This document shows positions 45,119 to 57,411 of a DNA stretch of 64,000 nt, in pieces. The position numbers were made by a program, and so were the translations under genes. Origin of the DNA: Enchytraeus crypticus (Eukaryota; Annelida; Clitellata; Enchytraeida; Enchytraeidae); NCBI GenBank assembly GCA_905160935.1, contig CAJHZI010000422.1:297001-361000 (forward strand), in the 5' to 3' direction. Positions within the stretch are counted from its first letter, which is position 1, and every line of letters starts with the position of its first letter. Below the pieces are notes generated by a model. It worked only from the letters and a program-made list of their open reading frames with translations. It searched no databases and was not told where the DNA came from.

Positions 45119-45467
45119 GCTCAGCATACGCTATACAACTACAGATCCCATTAATAAATGTAATGGAAGCATATCAATTTACCACGCTACAGCACAGCTC
45201 TATAATTGGTAATACTTAAACAGTTTTATGCGATCTTAAAAGCGCGCCATATTTCTCAAACAAGTTTATATGTATATGTTTGAACCAAAATTCTGGGGGG
45301 ACATTTATATGCGTGTCCCCCCACTCGAAATTCTGGGGAGTCGTGTCCCCCCCGGAGGTTACGCCAATGGGCATGACATGAATAAATTCAGTGTTTGGGA
45401 ATGGGAATAAGAAACTGTCTTTAAGCCTCGCTTTGACTTTAACTTTTTTGTTGACTTTTTTAGAATC

Positions 45468-45625
45468 TCAGCCGCGCTGATCTGAGAGTAAAATCTCGGA
45501 CATTCGCTGAACTGGTTACACGGATAATGATCTAAATTGCCCAACGGTTTAAACACGAGGTATTAAAATGTGATTGATGTCAACATAGTTGATCATTTCA
45601 CTATAATGAGTGTTTACTTTTTTGA
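45468..45625 (+). mobile_element. SINE family E, 5'-truncated copy
   Basis: GCCGCGCTGATCTGAGAGTA through CAACGGTTTAAACACGAGG to GTCAACATAGTTGATC, matching 6980-7130. The B box is degraded. Confidence 0.7.
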
Positions 45626-45864
45626 CGTATATCGATGCACTACATTATGTACATGTATATGTCGTATCTATATATAGTTTTTATAACCTGCGACATTAAT
45701 TAAACAGAAATGGTGATAGCTGATATGGAAGTCAGACCCAGTGACGACAGTCTTTCATTTATGAATTTATGTAAAGTTGGCACTGCTTAATGAACTTTGC
45801 ATTGCTCATCGATTAAGATTTTAGATTTGACTTCTTAATGCTAGGAGTTGACACTCAGTCAATA

Positions 45865-45930
45865 AATTATTATTATTTAACGTCCGGTTCTTCGCCAAAA
45901 AACAATGTCAGGGACGTCTCAGGCAGTCTC
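45865..45930 (-). mobile_element. L2-type LINE 3' tail
   Basis: ATTATTATTATTTAACGTCC then AACAATGTCAGGGACGTCTC, reverse orientation. Confidence 0.7.
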
Positions 45931-46242
45931 TGTATCAACAAACGCCAACGCACCACACGATGACGACTGAGTATACATAGAACGCAAGAGAAAGAGAGAT
46001 AAGAAACAGCGCAAGTCCCACTTCCAAGAGGGTCAGAATATTGACCTAAATTGCCTATAGACGGTTTCATAACTTACCCAGGAAAACAAAATATACAAGA
46101 TCGAATTTCTTGTGGTAGGGAAATAAATAATTTTGGAGCCGAAAATATAAAGGAGCGTCTGCACATGGCAGCTCTAATACACAGTAAGAATATTTCTATT
46201 GGAAGTGCGGATGCTACGAGAGGGCTGATCGATTGATCGAAG

Positions 46243-46268
46243 GACCGGTAAACCATAGTTTACCGGTC
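46243..46268. repeat. 11-bp perfect hairpin with CATA loop
   Basis: GACCGGTAAAC at 46243-46253 pairs with 46258-46268. No known role. Confidence 0.8.
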
Positions 46269-46594
46269 ATAGTTATAAGGATACGGTAGCGCTCTGAGCT
46301 ATTCCATTAAACGGATATATCACTATTTTGACGCAGAATTCGTAGACCACGTTCAGTATGAATCAACTGAGTGCTGCAAGGAATAACGTAACTGACTCGA
46401 TAGAAAGGTTGTGAAAACTACTTCAGTACCCATTGTGTAAGTGGTAATTTTCTTAATTGCGTCATGCTGTAGAGTTTGGATTTTGTCAAGAGCTGCATAG
46501 TGTTACAGTGTATGTGTAGTTGATGAATTCATATAAACTCATTAGTGAGGTAGGCATACGTTATGTTCCAGTCAATTTATACATCGAGTTGAAT

Positions 46595-46706
46595 GAGAGA
46601 AAGAGCGCGCGCGCGAGAGAGAGAGAGACAGAGACAGAGAGCCAGAGAGACAGAGTAAGAAAGGAGGGAGAGAGAGAACGAGAGGGGGAGGAAGGGAGAG
46701 GGAGAA

Positions 46707-46753
<47 letters not shown>

Positions 46754-46888
46754 AGAGAGAGAGAGAGAGAGGGAGAGACAGAGATAGACAGAAGAAAGAG
46801 AGTAAGAGAGAGAGATGGAGATAGACAGAGAGAGATAGACAGACGGTAGAGTGAGAGAGAGAAGAGAGAGCGATGGAAAGACTAAGAC

Positions 46889-46934
<46 letters not shown>

Positions 46935-46978
46935 GAGAAAGGAGAGAGCGAAGGAGCGACAGAGAAAGGCAGGAGAGG

Positions 46979-47032
<54 letters not shown>
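46595..47032 (+). repeat. GA microsatellite downstream of the Roco gene
   Basis: Impure (GA)n over more than 400 bp, giving CU-rich sequence just beyond the Roco stop on the minus strand. Long charged frames here are artefacts. Confidence 0.95.
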
Positions 47033-47033
<1 letters not shown>

Positions 47034-47057
47034 ACGTAGTATCACATCTAGAAGAAG

Positions 47058-47063
47058 TTTATT
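47058..47063 (-). terminator. Poly(A) signal overlapping the Roco stop codon
   Basis: Minus-strand AATAAA occupies 47063-47058 and contains the TAA stop (47061-47059). If used, the 3' UTR would be only about 20 nt. Confidence 0.5.
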
Positions 47064-48864
47064 TCGAAGGCATAGTCCTCAGTTCTTCATAGTGTGCCTC
47101 ACACACCCACCTCAGATCTCTTCCTATGTACACGGGTCTCAGGGTCCCAAACTTGCCTGAGCTAGTATCCAGCCTGAGGAACCTAGCCAGATTAAACCTG
47201 TTAGCGGACCTGCCTCCGCTTCCACCGGGTCTCTGTTCAAATATCGTATCGGCGCTGATAGAACTCGACGCTTTAGAGTAAGCATCCGGCAGTCCACAGC
47301 TGGCGTTAGCTAGCACTTTGGTGAGCATGGTTGCCACGCGATCTTTGTGCTTAGTCAACCAGGCGCAAGGATCAGACTGCAACTGTCTGTCCACCGTTTC
47401 TAGGTAGTCGTACATCGAGATTAGATCCGCCACTACCGGCGCTAAGAGGCGACCATTCTGCGGAAACTCCTGTACTCCCTGGAAGCACTGTATGAGAGGT
47501 AGAGAGAGTCGTAACAGGGAGTTGATCTCGTAGCCCGAGTGTTGACTGAACTTTGTCGACTGATTTAACCGATAACCCGGGTCGTCGGTCATGTGCCAGT
47601 ACCCTGTATACTCACAGAGAAAATGTGCCTCGAAGCCCTCGAGAAACCTCATTCTCTGGGAGAGGTACCAGTCGTTGGCCGCCACTCGAAGGCTAGGAGG
47701 AAGGATTAGGACTAGGCGGGGGTGCTCGAGGTCCGGCAGGGCGGTCAGACTGACTGGGGCGGGGAGGTCGAGGCTGGAGAAGCGGTAGTCCCCTGTGGAG
47801 ACACGCGTCCAGCTGCCTAGGTTGTGCCATTTGCTGCAGATAGCGCGGCGTCGTGACGTCGCGCAGGGATACGAGATGCGCTCAGGCTGTGCTTGGCGGA
47901 GTAATACACACTTAGGACAGAGGAGAAATAGTTCCCTGTCGTCTCTGCTGCAGGAGTGCTGCAGCGTTACCCTGCTGTCAGAAAACCCGCCACGAGGCGT
48001 CCGGTCTTCAGAAAACCCAGCAGAATGATCACGTGACCTGGATTCCGAATGATTATGTAGACAGCGAGATGTTATATCAGTCAAGTGTCTGCCACAGTGA
48101 GAGCTTTCAGTGATACCGTCACCAATTCTGTTCCTGCTCACAGACACCTCGCTACCAATCACACTACACTTACTCTCCCTGCCACCACGACCCCTATCAT
48201 CATCATCAGTGCACGAAACTGACGTGAAATCATCGTCGTCGTCTAGCTGATCGTCGAAGTAGAGCTCGAGGAAGGCGATCACCTGCTTGAGGGTGCAGCA
48301 GGGACTTACCCCCCGCACCTGAATCATCAGCGAAGTCATGCGAGGCTGCAGTGAGATAAGAACTTTGTGAACTATGTCGTCGTGCGGGCCTAGTTCACCC
48401 TGAGTGCCCGTCGCTGACGGGCTGTCCTGACGGGTAGTTGACTGCTCTCGAAGATTCTTTCTGATCCTGATGCAGTCCTCGCATCCGTCACAGTCGAGTC
48501 CGGTGAAGAAGACGATGTGGTGGGAGAGGAAAACTGGAAAGGGTTCCGAAAGGACCTGGAGCTGACGACGACCCTGAAGGTTGATGTGCTGCACCAGAGA
48601 TAGAAATGCTCCTGGCTTGAGGCACCGGACTACCATTGTACACGTGATCTGTCGCTCATCCCAATCCGGGACATCCGGCCAGACATCCTGGTTAGGACTG
48701 CCGGACTCTAGGATGTGCGGAAAGAGGAAGAATGCTTCCTCTCTGGAGTCAAGAAGAGGAAGACAAAGGTTATACTGTTGCAGAGCCTGGAAGACCCATT
48801 GAGAGCTGAGTGTAGGGGAGTTTATCCTATGCAGCTGCTTATCAAGATCCTTATCACCAAGTAC
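47059..48864 (-). CDS. Roco C-terminal COR exon
   Basis: 602 codons including the stop, starting after ATATGCTCAG. LCLPLLDSREEAFFLFPHIL and TMVVRCLKPGAFLSLVQHI are typical COR-B phrases. The middle is disordered. The later part (WYLSQRMRFLEGFEAHFLC, LRLSLPLIQCFQGVQEFP) looks folded but I do not recognise a named domain. There are no kinase motifs. It ends in LRWVCEAHYEELRTMPSK. Confidence 0.85.
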   Translation of the reverse strand, partial: VLGDKDLDKQLHRINSPTLSSQWVFQALQQYNLCLPLLDSREEAFFLFPHILESGSPNQDVWPDVPDWDERQITCTMVVRCLKPGAFLSLVQHINLQGRRQLQVLSEPFPVFLSHHIVFFTGLDCDGCEDCIRIRKNLREQSTTRQDSPSATGTQGELGPHDDIVHKVLISLQPRMTSLMIQVRGVSPCCTLKQVIAFLELYFDDQLDDDDDFTSVSCTDDDDRGRGGRESKCSVIGSEVSVSRNRIGDGITESSHCGRHLTDITSRCLHNHSESRSRDHSAGFSEDRTPRGGFSDSRVTLQHSCSRDDRELFLLCPKCVLLRQAQPERISYPCATSRRRAICSKWHNLGSWTRVSTGDYRFSSLDLPAPVSLTALPDLEHPRLVLILPPSLRVAANDWYLSQRMRFLEGFEAHFLCEYTGYWHMTDDPGYRLNQSTKFSQHSGYEINSLLRLSLPLIQCFQGVQEFPQNGRLLAPVVADLISMYDYLETVDRQLQSDPCAWLTKHKDRVATMLTKVLANASCGLPDAYSKASSSISADTIFEQRPGGSGGRSANRFNLARFLRLDTSSGKFGTLRPVYIGRDLRWVCEAHYEELRTMPSK

Positions 48865-51800
48865 CTGAGCATATCACACAGTTATCAGTCATCAGTTATT
48901 AGCTATCAGCTATCAGCTATCAGCTTTCAGCTATCAGCTATCAGCTATCAGCTATCAGCTATCAGGTATCAGGTATCAGGTATCAGGTATCAGGTATCAG
49001 TTATCAGTTATCAGTTATCAGCCATCAGCTATCAGCTATCAGTTATCAGCTATCAGTTATCAGCTATCAGTTATCAGTTATCAGTTATCAGTTATCAGTT
49101 ATCAGTTATCAGTTATCAGTTATCAGTTATCAGTTATCAGTTATCAGTTATCAGTTATCAGTTATCAGTTATCAGTTATCAGTTATCAGTTATCAGTTAT
49201 CAGTTATCAGTTATCAGCTATCAGCTATCAGTTATCAGTTATCAGTTATCAGTTATCAGTTATCAGTTATCAGCTATAATCTATCAGTTATCAGTTATCA
49301 GCTATCAGCTATCAGCTATCAGCTACCAGTTATCATTTATCATTTATCAGTTATCAGTTATCAGTTATCAGTTATCAGGTATCAGGTATCAGTTATCAGC
49401 TATCAGTTATCAGTTATCAGCTATAATAAGAATAATAAAGGTTTAACGTCCGTTTCCTCATACAAAGATGATGTCAGGGACGTCCCCCCATCACATGTCA
49501 CTACAAATCGATTCACCTCAAACGATCTGAAAAAATACTTGCTGAAGAGAAATAGAAGATCCTCAACAGTGCCGGTCCGGTGATCAAAAAACAGTCAGGC
49601 AAGATGAAATAAAATCTATGGTGGGAAGAGATGTGTTTTCAACTTACAACGGAAAGTGGAAGTAGTAGAACATGAGCGAAGATCAGGAGGCAGAGAGTTC
49701 CAAACAGTAGGAGCGGAGAAAGAAAATGAACGTCTACCTAACGAAGTGAGAATATTAGGAATTTTGAGCAGTTTGGTATCAAAGAACGAAGCTTACGAGA
49801 AGGTTGATATTGGATTAGGAGATCAGAAAGGTAAGAAGGTTTACCAAAAAGGAGTGTTTTGAAAGTTAAAAGAGCAATTTTATACTTAATTCTTTGAACT
49901 ACAGGAAGCCAATGAAGGTTATTAAGCAGGGAACTAGAGGTGGCCTGAAGCCTCGAGGATCGACAGACAACACGTGCTAGAGTATTTTGAACGCGTTGCA
50001 AACGCATGAGAGAAGAAGAAGGTAAACCATACAGCAATGAATTGCAGTAGTCAAGTTTAGAATGAACTATTGAGTTGGCAAGAATTATGGATGAATTTTT
50101 ATCAAGAGATGACCGTATCTGTCTGATTTGACGAATCTGGAAGAAAGATGAACGACAGACAGATGAGATATGAGATTTAAAATCAAGATTTTCATCAAAC
50201 ATGACACCAAGGTTTTTAGCTTTGGGAGTAGGAGTGAGAGCAAGATTTTGAAAATAAATGGAGGAATTGGCAATTTTGGTTCGTTGCTGGGGAGTGCCGA
50301 TTGAAAGATATTCGGTTTTAGAGGGGTTGACAGAGAGACGATTACTGCAAAACCACGAATACACTTTGTGAAGAACAGATGAAAGGTGTTGCAATTTCAA
50401 GTCAAAATCTGAGCTAGAAAATGAGATGTACAGCTGAGTATCATCAGCATAGAAATGAAATTTTATTGAAGCATTGTCTAAAACATAACTGAGTGGAGTA
50501 GTGTAGAGGGAAAAAAGTAAGGGTCCAAGTACAGATCCTTGCGGCACACCACGAAGAAGAGGTAGTTCAGGGGAGCGTTCATTGTCTATAATAACAGATT
50601 GAGTGCGACCAGAAAGATAGGAGGAGATCAGAGAGAAAGCGGAATCAGAGATACCAAAGCACGTTTTAATTCTACTGGTAAGAATGTTATGATCGATGGT
50701 GTCGAACGCAGCCGAAAGATCAAGTAGTACAAGGGTTGATACCTTTTGAGAGTTTAAGGCTAAGCAAAGGTCATTATGAATGCTTAGTAAGGCAGTTTCA
50801 GTGGAGTAAAGCTTTCGATATGCAGATTGGAAACAAGATAAAGAAGGAAAAGATTCCAGATGGCTGCATTAGCGAGTGTAGATTAATTTTTCCAAGATTT
50901 TGGAAATGATATTTAAGTTGGAAATGGGACGATAGCTAGAAAGATCATCTTTAGGAAGTGATTGCTTTTTAAACAGAGGAGAAACAACAGCATTTTTAAA
51001 AGTAGATGAAAAAATTCCTTCAGAAAGTGAAAGATTAACCAGATGGGTAATTGGAGGTAGGAGGGCATATCAGCTATCAGCTATCAGCACCTGAGAATAC
51101 CACACAGTTATCAGTTATCAATTATCAGTTATCAGCTATCAGGTATCAGTTATCGGTTATAAGTTATCAGTTATCGGAACCTGAGCATATCACAGCTATC
51201 AGTTATCAGTTCTTTATCGGCGGATTTCTATTCATCAGTGGACTAGTATCCATATATGAACAGCTATCCACCAATGGAACACAATCCACCAATGAAACTG
51301 ACCTTGAAACTCTACTGACCTTGAGAATATCGATGAGCTGATTGGCACTGGAGGTGAATCCATTGAGCACCTTCGCGATCAACTGAACAAACCACCCCGG
51401 GTCCACTACCACCAGCTGCCTGAGGACCTCATCCCTCCCGCAGTACACCACCTGCCCCCTGGTGTGAAAGTACTGGAGCATGAGCGGCACCTGACTGGTG
51501 GGGATGTCGAAGCTCCGGGCGATGGCCACTACCTCCTCGTAGGGTAGACAAGGGATGTTCGAGGCCTTCTCCTTGATGCAGCTGATGTGCCGAGCGAAGG
51601 AGAGCCAGGGGGAAGGAACGTAGAAGCCGTGGGATGAGGAGGTGCGGGCCAGTCGAGCTATGGCGTCACGCAGGTGTTCTATGCTAAGGTTGCTCTTCTT
51701 CGTGTCCTTCGGAAAGCTTTTCTTTGAATCAACCTCGTAGAAACCAACGACGTGCGGGAATCGGTATTTCCCAGGCGTGGAAGTGGGGTTTTCCTGAGCG

Positions 51801-54800
51801 GAATTATTGCTGCGGTAGTTCCTGTAGTTGGACAGGTGGTGTGAGGCAAGTTCAGAAGCGAGAGAACCATTGGCTGTTTGCTGCGGTTCGTCCTGTATAA
51901 CCTGGGCGAACGAGAGATCTACAAAACCGCCCGAGAGTGGCTTAAGCTTGGTGAAGGCGTGTCTCACGGCTTGTTTGCGTGGATTACACAGCAGACAGTA
52001 CCTATGATACCCAACACAACCTCTACCAGATCTCCCGGAGAAACCATTCATTCCATAGCGCTGAATGTGATGACTCCTAGCGTGGTCTAACAGAGCTGCC
52101 TCGAAGGTTTTCCATACGTCGACGAAACCACCGCTTCGTACTAGATCAGCATGGGTGCCCACCACGAGTACAGGCACAGAGGGGGTGAGCTCGTATAGAG
52201 CCGTGAGCCACATGGCTAAGCGGTTGATGTGGCGGGTGAAGAGGTGATGGGTGCCCCGCTGAAGCTCTAGTCCAGTCAGGTCGACTGCCAGCAGGTAGAG
52301 ATCCACCTCAATGTCACGTCTGAAGTCATCGAGGATATCATTAGCCATCACCAGAGCTGTACAGATGTACTTGTCTCCACTTCCACTCTGAGATTCCTCT
52401 CCTGAGAGCTCGAAGTGGTGTACCTCGTAAGATCCTGTGCTATACTTCTTGGATTTAACACCGTCCTGCTTGCACAGACCTTTCTCTGACCTCAGGGCCT
52501 CCACTAGAGCAGCCTTCCCGGCGTGGGTCTCACCAACGATGCCTATCGTCAGATCTCTGGCCAGGCCCTGACGCCTGGCTGCCCCTGTGAGGCTTCCATC
52601 ACTATCCCCTGCCTCGCTGTGGTTCGAAGCGTCCAGCGCTTCCCTTGAACTAGCCACCGTGCTGGCAACAGCTCCTTCTGGATCAATCGAGACGGGACTT
52701 GGCCATTCTAGAGTCATCTCCAGCCGCATGTGTGCGAGCAGATCTTCCCTGCTGCGCAGAACCTGCCTAGGACGCAGCGTGTGGTTGAAGTAGTCACACC
52801 GGTACAAACGACTGATGAGCTCAGAGAGAGAAGACTGAAGCTTCTCCAGTCTGTTGTGACTCACGTCCAGAACCCTGAGGAACGAAAGGTCGCCCAACTG
52901 ATCCGGAAGTCGTCGTATCCTGTTGCTTCCAGCTCTTAGGACTCTCAGTTCTGTCAGGGCTCCCAGCCACGGGACATTCCGAACCCTGTTGCAGCTGAAG
53001 GACAACGTCCTGAGCTTACAGAGATGTCTCAGTGTATGAGGAAGTCCTCGTAATCCACCGGGTCTCTGACGATCACAACAGAAGTGTACCAGAGAGGTTA
53101 GGTTGCCGATGTCGACTGGAACACTCTCCAAGCTGTTGTGACTGACTATCAGGACCTCCAGATCAGTCATACGGAAGATGCTCTGCGGCAGGTGACGGAG
53201 CTGTGTGTGAGAGAGAACGAGGTTGCGCAGCGAGAGACAGCTGAAAGGGTCCCAGGTGTTGTCCTTCAGCTCCACGCAGCAGTCGACGAGATAGAGCGAC
53301 TGAAGTGTGGAGGGGTGGAGGCGTGAGGGCAGCAGACTGCTGAGAGATAGATACCCGCCGCAAGATGGCGTCTCGTTTTGAATTATAATCAAGTCGCTGA
53401 TTGGTTCGTTGCCATGGCGGAAGTGAGAGGCGAGGTAGGCTTCAGCGTCCTGGCGCACTAGCATGAGCCGCCTCACTGTGGGCGTGTCTTTTCTGAGGCT
53501 CCGCCCATCCTCGTCTGCTTCTTCTATCACGTCATATGTGACGTCATTGCTTTGTGTGTTGGTGATGTCGTCAAGGCATATTCTCGTTATGTCACTCATT
53601 TGTTCGTTTGTTATACATTCGGGAAGCATCTAAAAGTAAAAAGCACATGTTTTATACTAATGACAGTCAATTAAATTAGACGTTACGTAGACTAAGCTCG
53701 CTTATAATATACTGGAGCCAGTTGTTCAGGCTTTACTATCTTTTACTCGCCATTGATAAGAATTTGTAGTTGTTGTCTTAGAATTCTAGTTTTCTTTTTA
53801 GTTTTCTTTACTTACCACTTTATTTATTTTATTACCTTGTCATTGACTCTCAACACAACGATGTCAGACCTTAGTTCACATTCGATTCTCGGAGGTTTGA
53901 ATTTCAACTGTAAAATTATTTAGACCATGATATAAAGATAAATTTTAACGCTGTTAAATAGGAAATACAAAATATATTATCAAGTTCTTCACACTCTTCC
54001 AGTCATCTAGGCCCATAGCAGCTGCTTGTAGCTATAAGTGCTTAGCTAGCAGGCTCTGCTGCTGATAGCTACATCTTTGCCTTTCAGCTGCTGCGACTTA
54101 TATGATAATGCTATAAAAAAAGAATAAACAGCGCTACAGAGTAATGATCTATATGATAATACTATAAAAAAGAATAAACAGCGTTATGTCGACCTACATG
54201 TATACGATAAAGATATAAAAGAAGAATAGGCCTAAACAGCGCTGCATCAGCCTGTGTGTAATGAAGTAAAAGAAGAAGAGAAGAAAGTGTGATGGGTCTT
54301 GACTCAGACTGCAGCTGATAAAGAAATGAAAACGTACGTTGAAATATCTAGACGGGCTTAGTGTGACGTCACTTGAAGACATTTGTGACATGCGCAGTAG
54401 TGAATGAGTGATCACGCGACCAGCCTAATCGTTTGAGATCTGAATCCAAAGAGCTATCACTGGACGTATGTCTCTCTATCCTTCTGTCTCTATGTCTCCC
54501 TGTACCCCTCTCTCTCTCACTGGACGTATGTCTGCAACTCTCTGTCGCTATATTTGTACTGATTTTTTTAATTTTGGAATTTTCAAAGTTTTGCACCGTT
54601 TTTTGCTTACCGGCTTGGATTTGTCTCAATGGTGTTCCATGTTAGCATGGACGACAGTAGCACTGTAATTGCTGTTGTTATCATTATCTCCATATGTGCC
54701 CCTTTCTATATCACTCTCTCTCTCATCTACTCTTTTACGTGTATCTTTCCTTTTCTACGTCTCATTCTGTCTCTCTCTCTATCTATATATCTCTCTCTCT

Positions 54801-54827
54801 ATTTCTATATCTCTATCTCTCTCTCCT

Positions 54828-54865
<38 letters not shown>

Positions 54866-54867
54866 GA

Positions 54868-54900
<33 letters not shown>

Positions 54901-54987
54901 TCTCTTTCTCTCTCTCCCTCTTTCTCTCTCTCTCTCTCTTCTATATCTTTATCTCTCTCTCTCTATCTCTCTCTCTCTCTATCTTTA

Positions 54988-55020
<33 letters not shown>

Positions 55021-57255
55021 TCCAGGGACGCTGTACTAGCAGCTGATGCAGTCCAACAATCAGGCGAATGTTTATCCATAGATCGCAAGAAATGACCAGC
55101 AGACTATCTACAGCCTCAGCTCTTCAGCATCAGCTCCCGCAGTGCTGTCACTATTTGATAGAATCTCAAGTCAGGTCCATGACACATATTCCTGTACAAT
55201 TTATAAGTCTTTGTCATACACAATGCGATTACAGCAAGAGGCCTGAAAATTTGAATAATAATAATAATGATACTAATAATATTAATAATAATAATATTAA
55301 TAATAATAATAAAGTTTTAAAGTCCTTTTCATCTTATAAGAATGATGTCAGGGACGCCCCCATCAAATGTCACTAAAAATCGATTCACCCCAAAGCGATA
55401 TGATACATTTTACTGATGACACTATTAGCTGATGACACTCTCAGCTGATGACACCAATAGTTGATGACACTATCAGCTGAAGACACTGTCAGCTTCAGTC
55501 AGTTGATAACTCCATCAGCTACAGTCAGCTGATAACACTATCAGCTTATAACACTATCAGCTACAGTCAGCTGATAACTCTATCAGCTACAGTCAGCTGA
55601 TAACACTATCAGCTAATAACTCTATCAGCTACAGTCAGCTGATAACTCTATCAGCTACAGTCAGCTGATAACTCTATCAGCTGACTGATGACAATGAGGG
55701 ATAATTAAAGCAGATTTATGTCATCAAAGGCGCCAACAGATCTGTATACCTGCGCACACACAAACCTTCAGTTTGTTGAGGATATGGTACAGGTTTGAAG
55801 CATCACTGCGTAATTACCTTGATTAAATTATATACCCGTGATATCAAATAAACGCGTTAACCGTATATCTGCACTACATTTTCAATTTATATTTTCCCAG
55901 CATATATTTTGCCATTTTCAATTATTTTCAATGTTTTCGCCTCGATGGGATTAATTGTTCCTTGAAATGCGCTGGCGACGACCGCATGACTGAATTTACT
56001 AAATCTTTTCTTACGTTTGTTTGCTCGATTAATCATGAACATTTTTACCTGCTGTAGCAACATTGATCTGGTTTCATCATTGTAAAATGACATGAGTCAA
56101 CAATAACACAACATTTCTACAACACTGCTCAACATTAATACAACATCGCTACAACATTGATACAACATTGATCCAACATTGCTACAACATTGCTACAACA
56201 TTGCTACAACATTACTACAACATTGATACAACATTGTTACAACATTGCTAATACACTGCTACAACATTGTTACAACATTGCTACAACATTACTACAACAT
56301 TGATACAACACTGCTCAACATTGCTACAACATTGCTACAACATTACTACAACATTGCTAAAACATTGCTACAACATTACTTCAACATTGCTACAACAACA
56401 CTACAACATCACTACAACATTGCTACAACATTACTACAACATTGATACAACATTGATACAACATTGCTACAACATTACTACAATATTGCTACAACATTGA
56501 TACAACATTGCTACAACATTGCTACAACATTACTACAACATTGATACAACATCGCTACAACATTACTACAACATTGCTACAACATTACTACAACATTGCT
56601 ACAACATTGCTATAACATTGCTACAACATTGCTACAACATTGATACAACATTACTACAACATTGCTACAACATTGATACAACATTACTACAACATTGCTA
56701 CAACATTGCTACAACATTACTACAACATTGATACAACATCGCTACAACATTACTACAACATTGCTACAACATTACTACAACATTGCTACAACATTGCTAT
56801 AACATTGCTACAACATTGCTACAACATTGATACAACATTACTACAACATTGCTACAACATTAATACAACATTACTACAACATTGCTACAACATTGATACA
56901 ACATTGCTAAATGAAACGGATAAACATTAAATCAAATTCAAACTTAAATATAATTCATTTAGTACAAGTTTACACGTTTTTCGTAAAATGCCAAACATCT
57001 TATGCCCACACATCTTCCCCACTCTTCCAGTACCCGCTTTCCATTTCCATTTTCCACTTGCTCACGTACTCCACAGCTCCTGCTGTCATCTAAGCGTCTA
57101 GACAGACATCAGACTGAGTGGTGGGGGGGTCTCTATTTCTTTCATCCACATGCCTCTTACATTTTACTCTCCATTAGTTACACCTCAGCTTAACTTCTTT
57201 TTCTCTCTCTATATCTATCTCTTCCTCTCTCTTTCTCTCTATCTGTATCTCTTTC

Positions 57256-57288
<33 letters not shown>

Positions 57289-57380
57289 ATATTTCTCTCA
57301 TCCTTTCTCACCATCTATCTCCCTCTCTCTTTCTATATCCGTCTCTTCCTTTTTCCTGCCTCTGCCTCCCTCTCTTCTTT

Positions 57381-57411
<31 letters not shown>

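Larger units (their letters stand above)
42560..47057. other. Spacer between the disordered-protein gene and the Roco gene
   Basis: No supported gene. AT-rich sequence with SINE-A (44153-44241), a short repeat at 44391-44460 shared with 23553, family D (44806-44940), a tRNA-like head at 45058-45115, a C/G-run repeat at 45285-45375, SINE-E (45468-45625), a LINE tail (45865-45930), a hairpin (46243-46268) and a GA tract (46595-47030). The promoter of the disordered-protein gene should lie just above 42560. Confidence 0.6.

Noticed and set aside
46572-47045. Long Ser/Leu or Arg/Glu frames in the GA tract
   Set aside because: Pure microsatellite translation on both strands.
48715-49446. 243-residue plus-strand frame (YQLSVIS repeats)
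   Set aside because: It is a reading of the TATCAG minisatellite plus the antisense of a Roco exon.
55025-55200. Possible linking exon of the Roco gene (minus)
   Set aside because: Frames are open but show no ankyrin or LRR pattern, and no convincing donor lies next to the CT tract.
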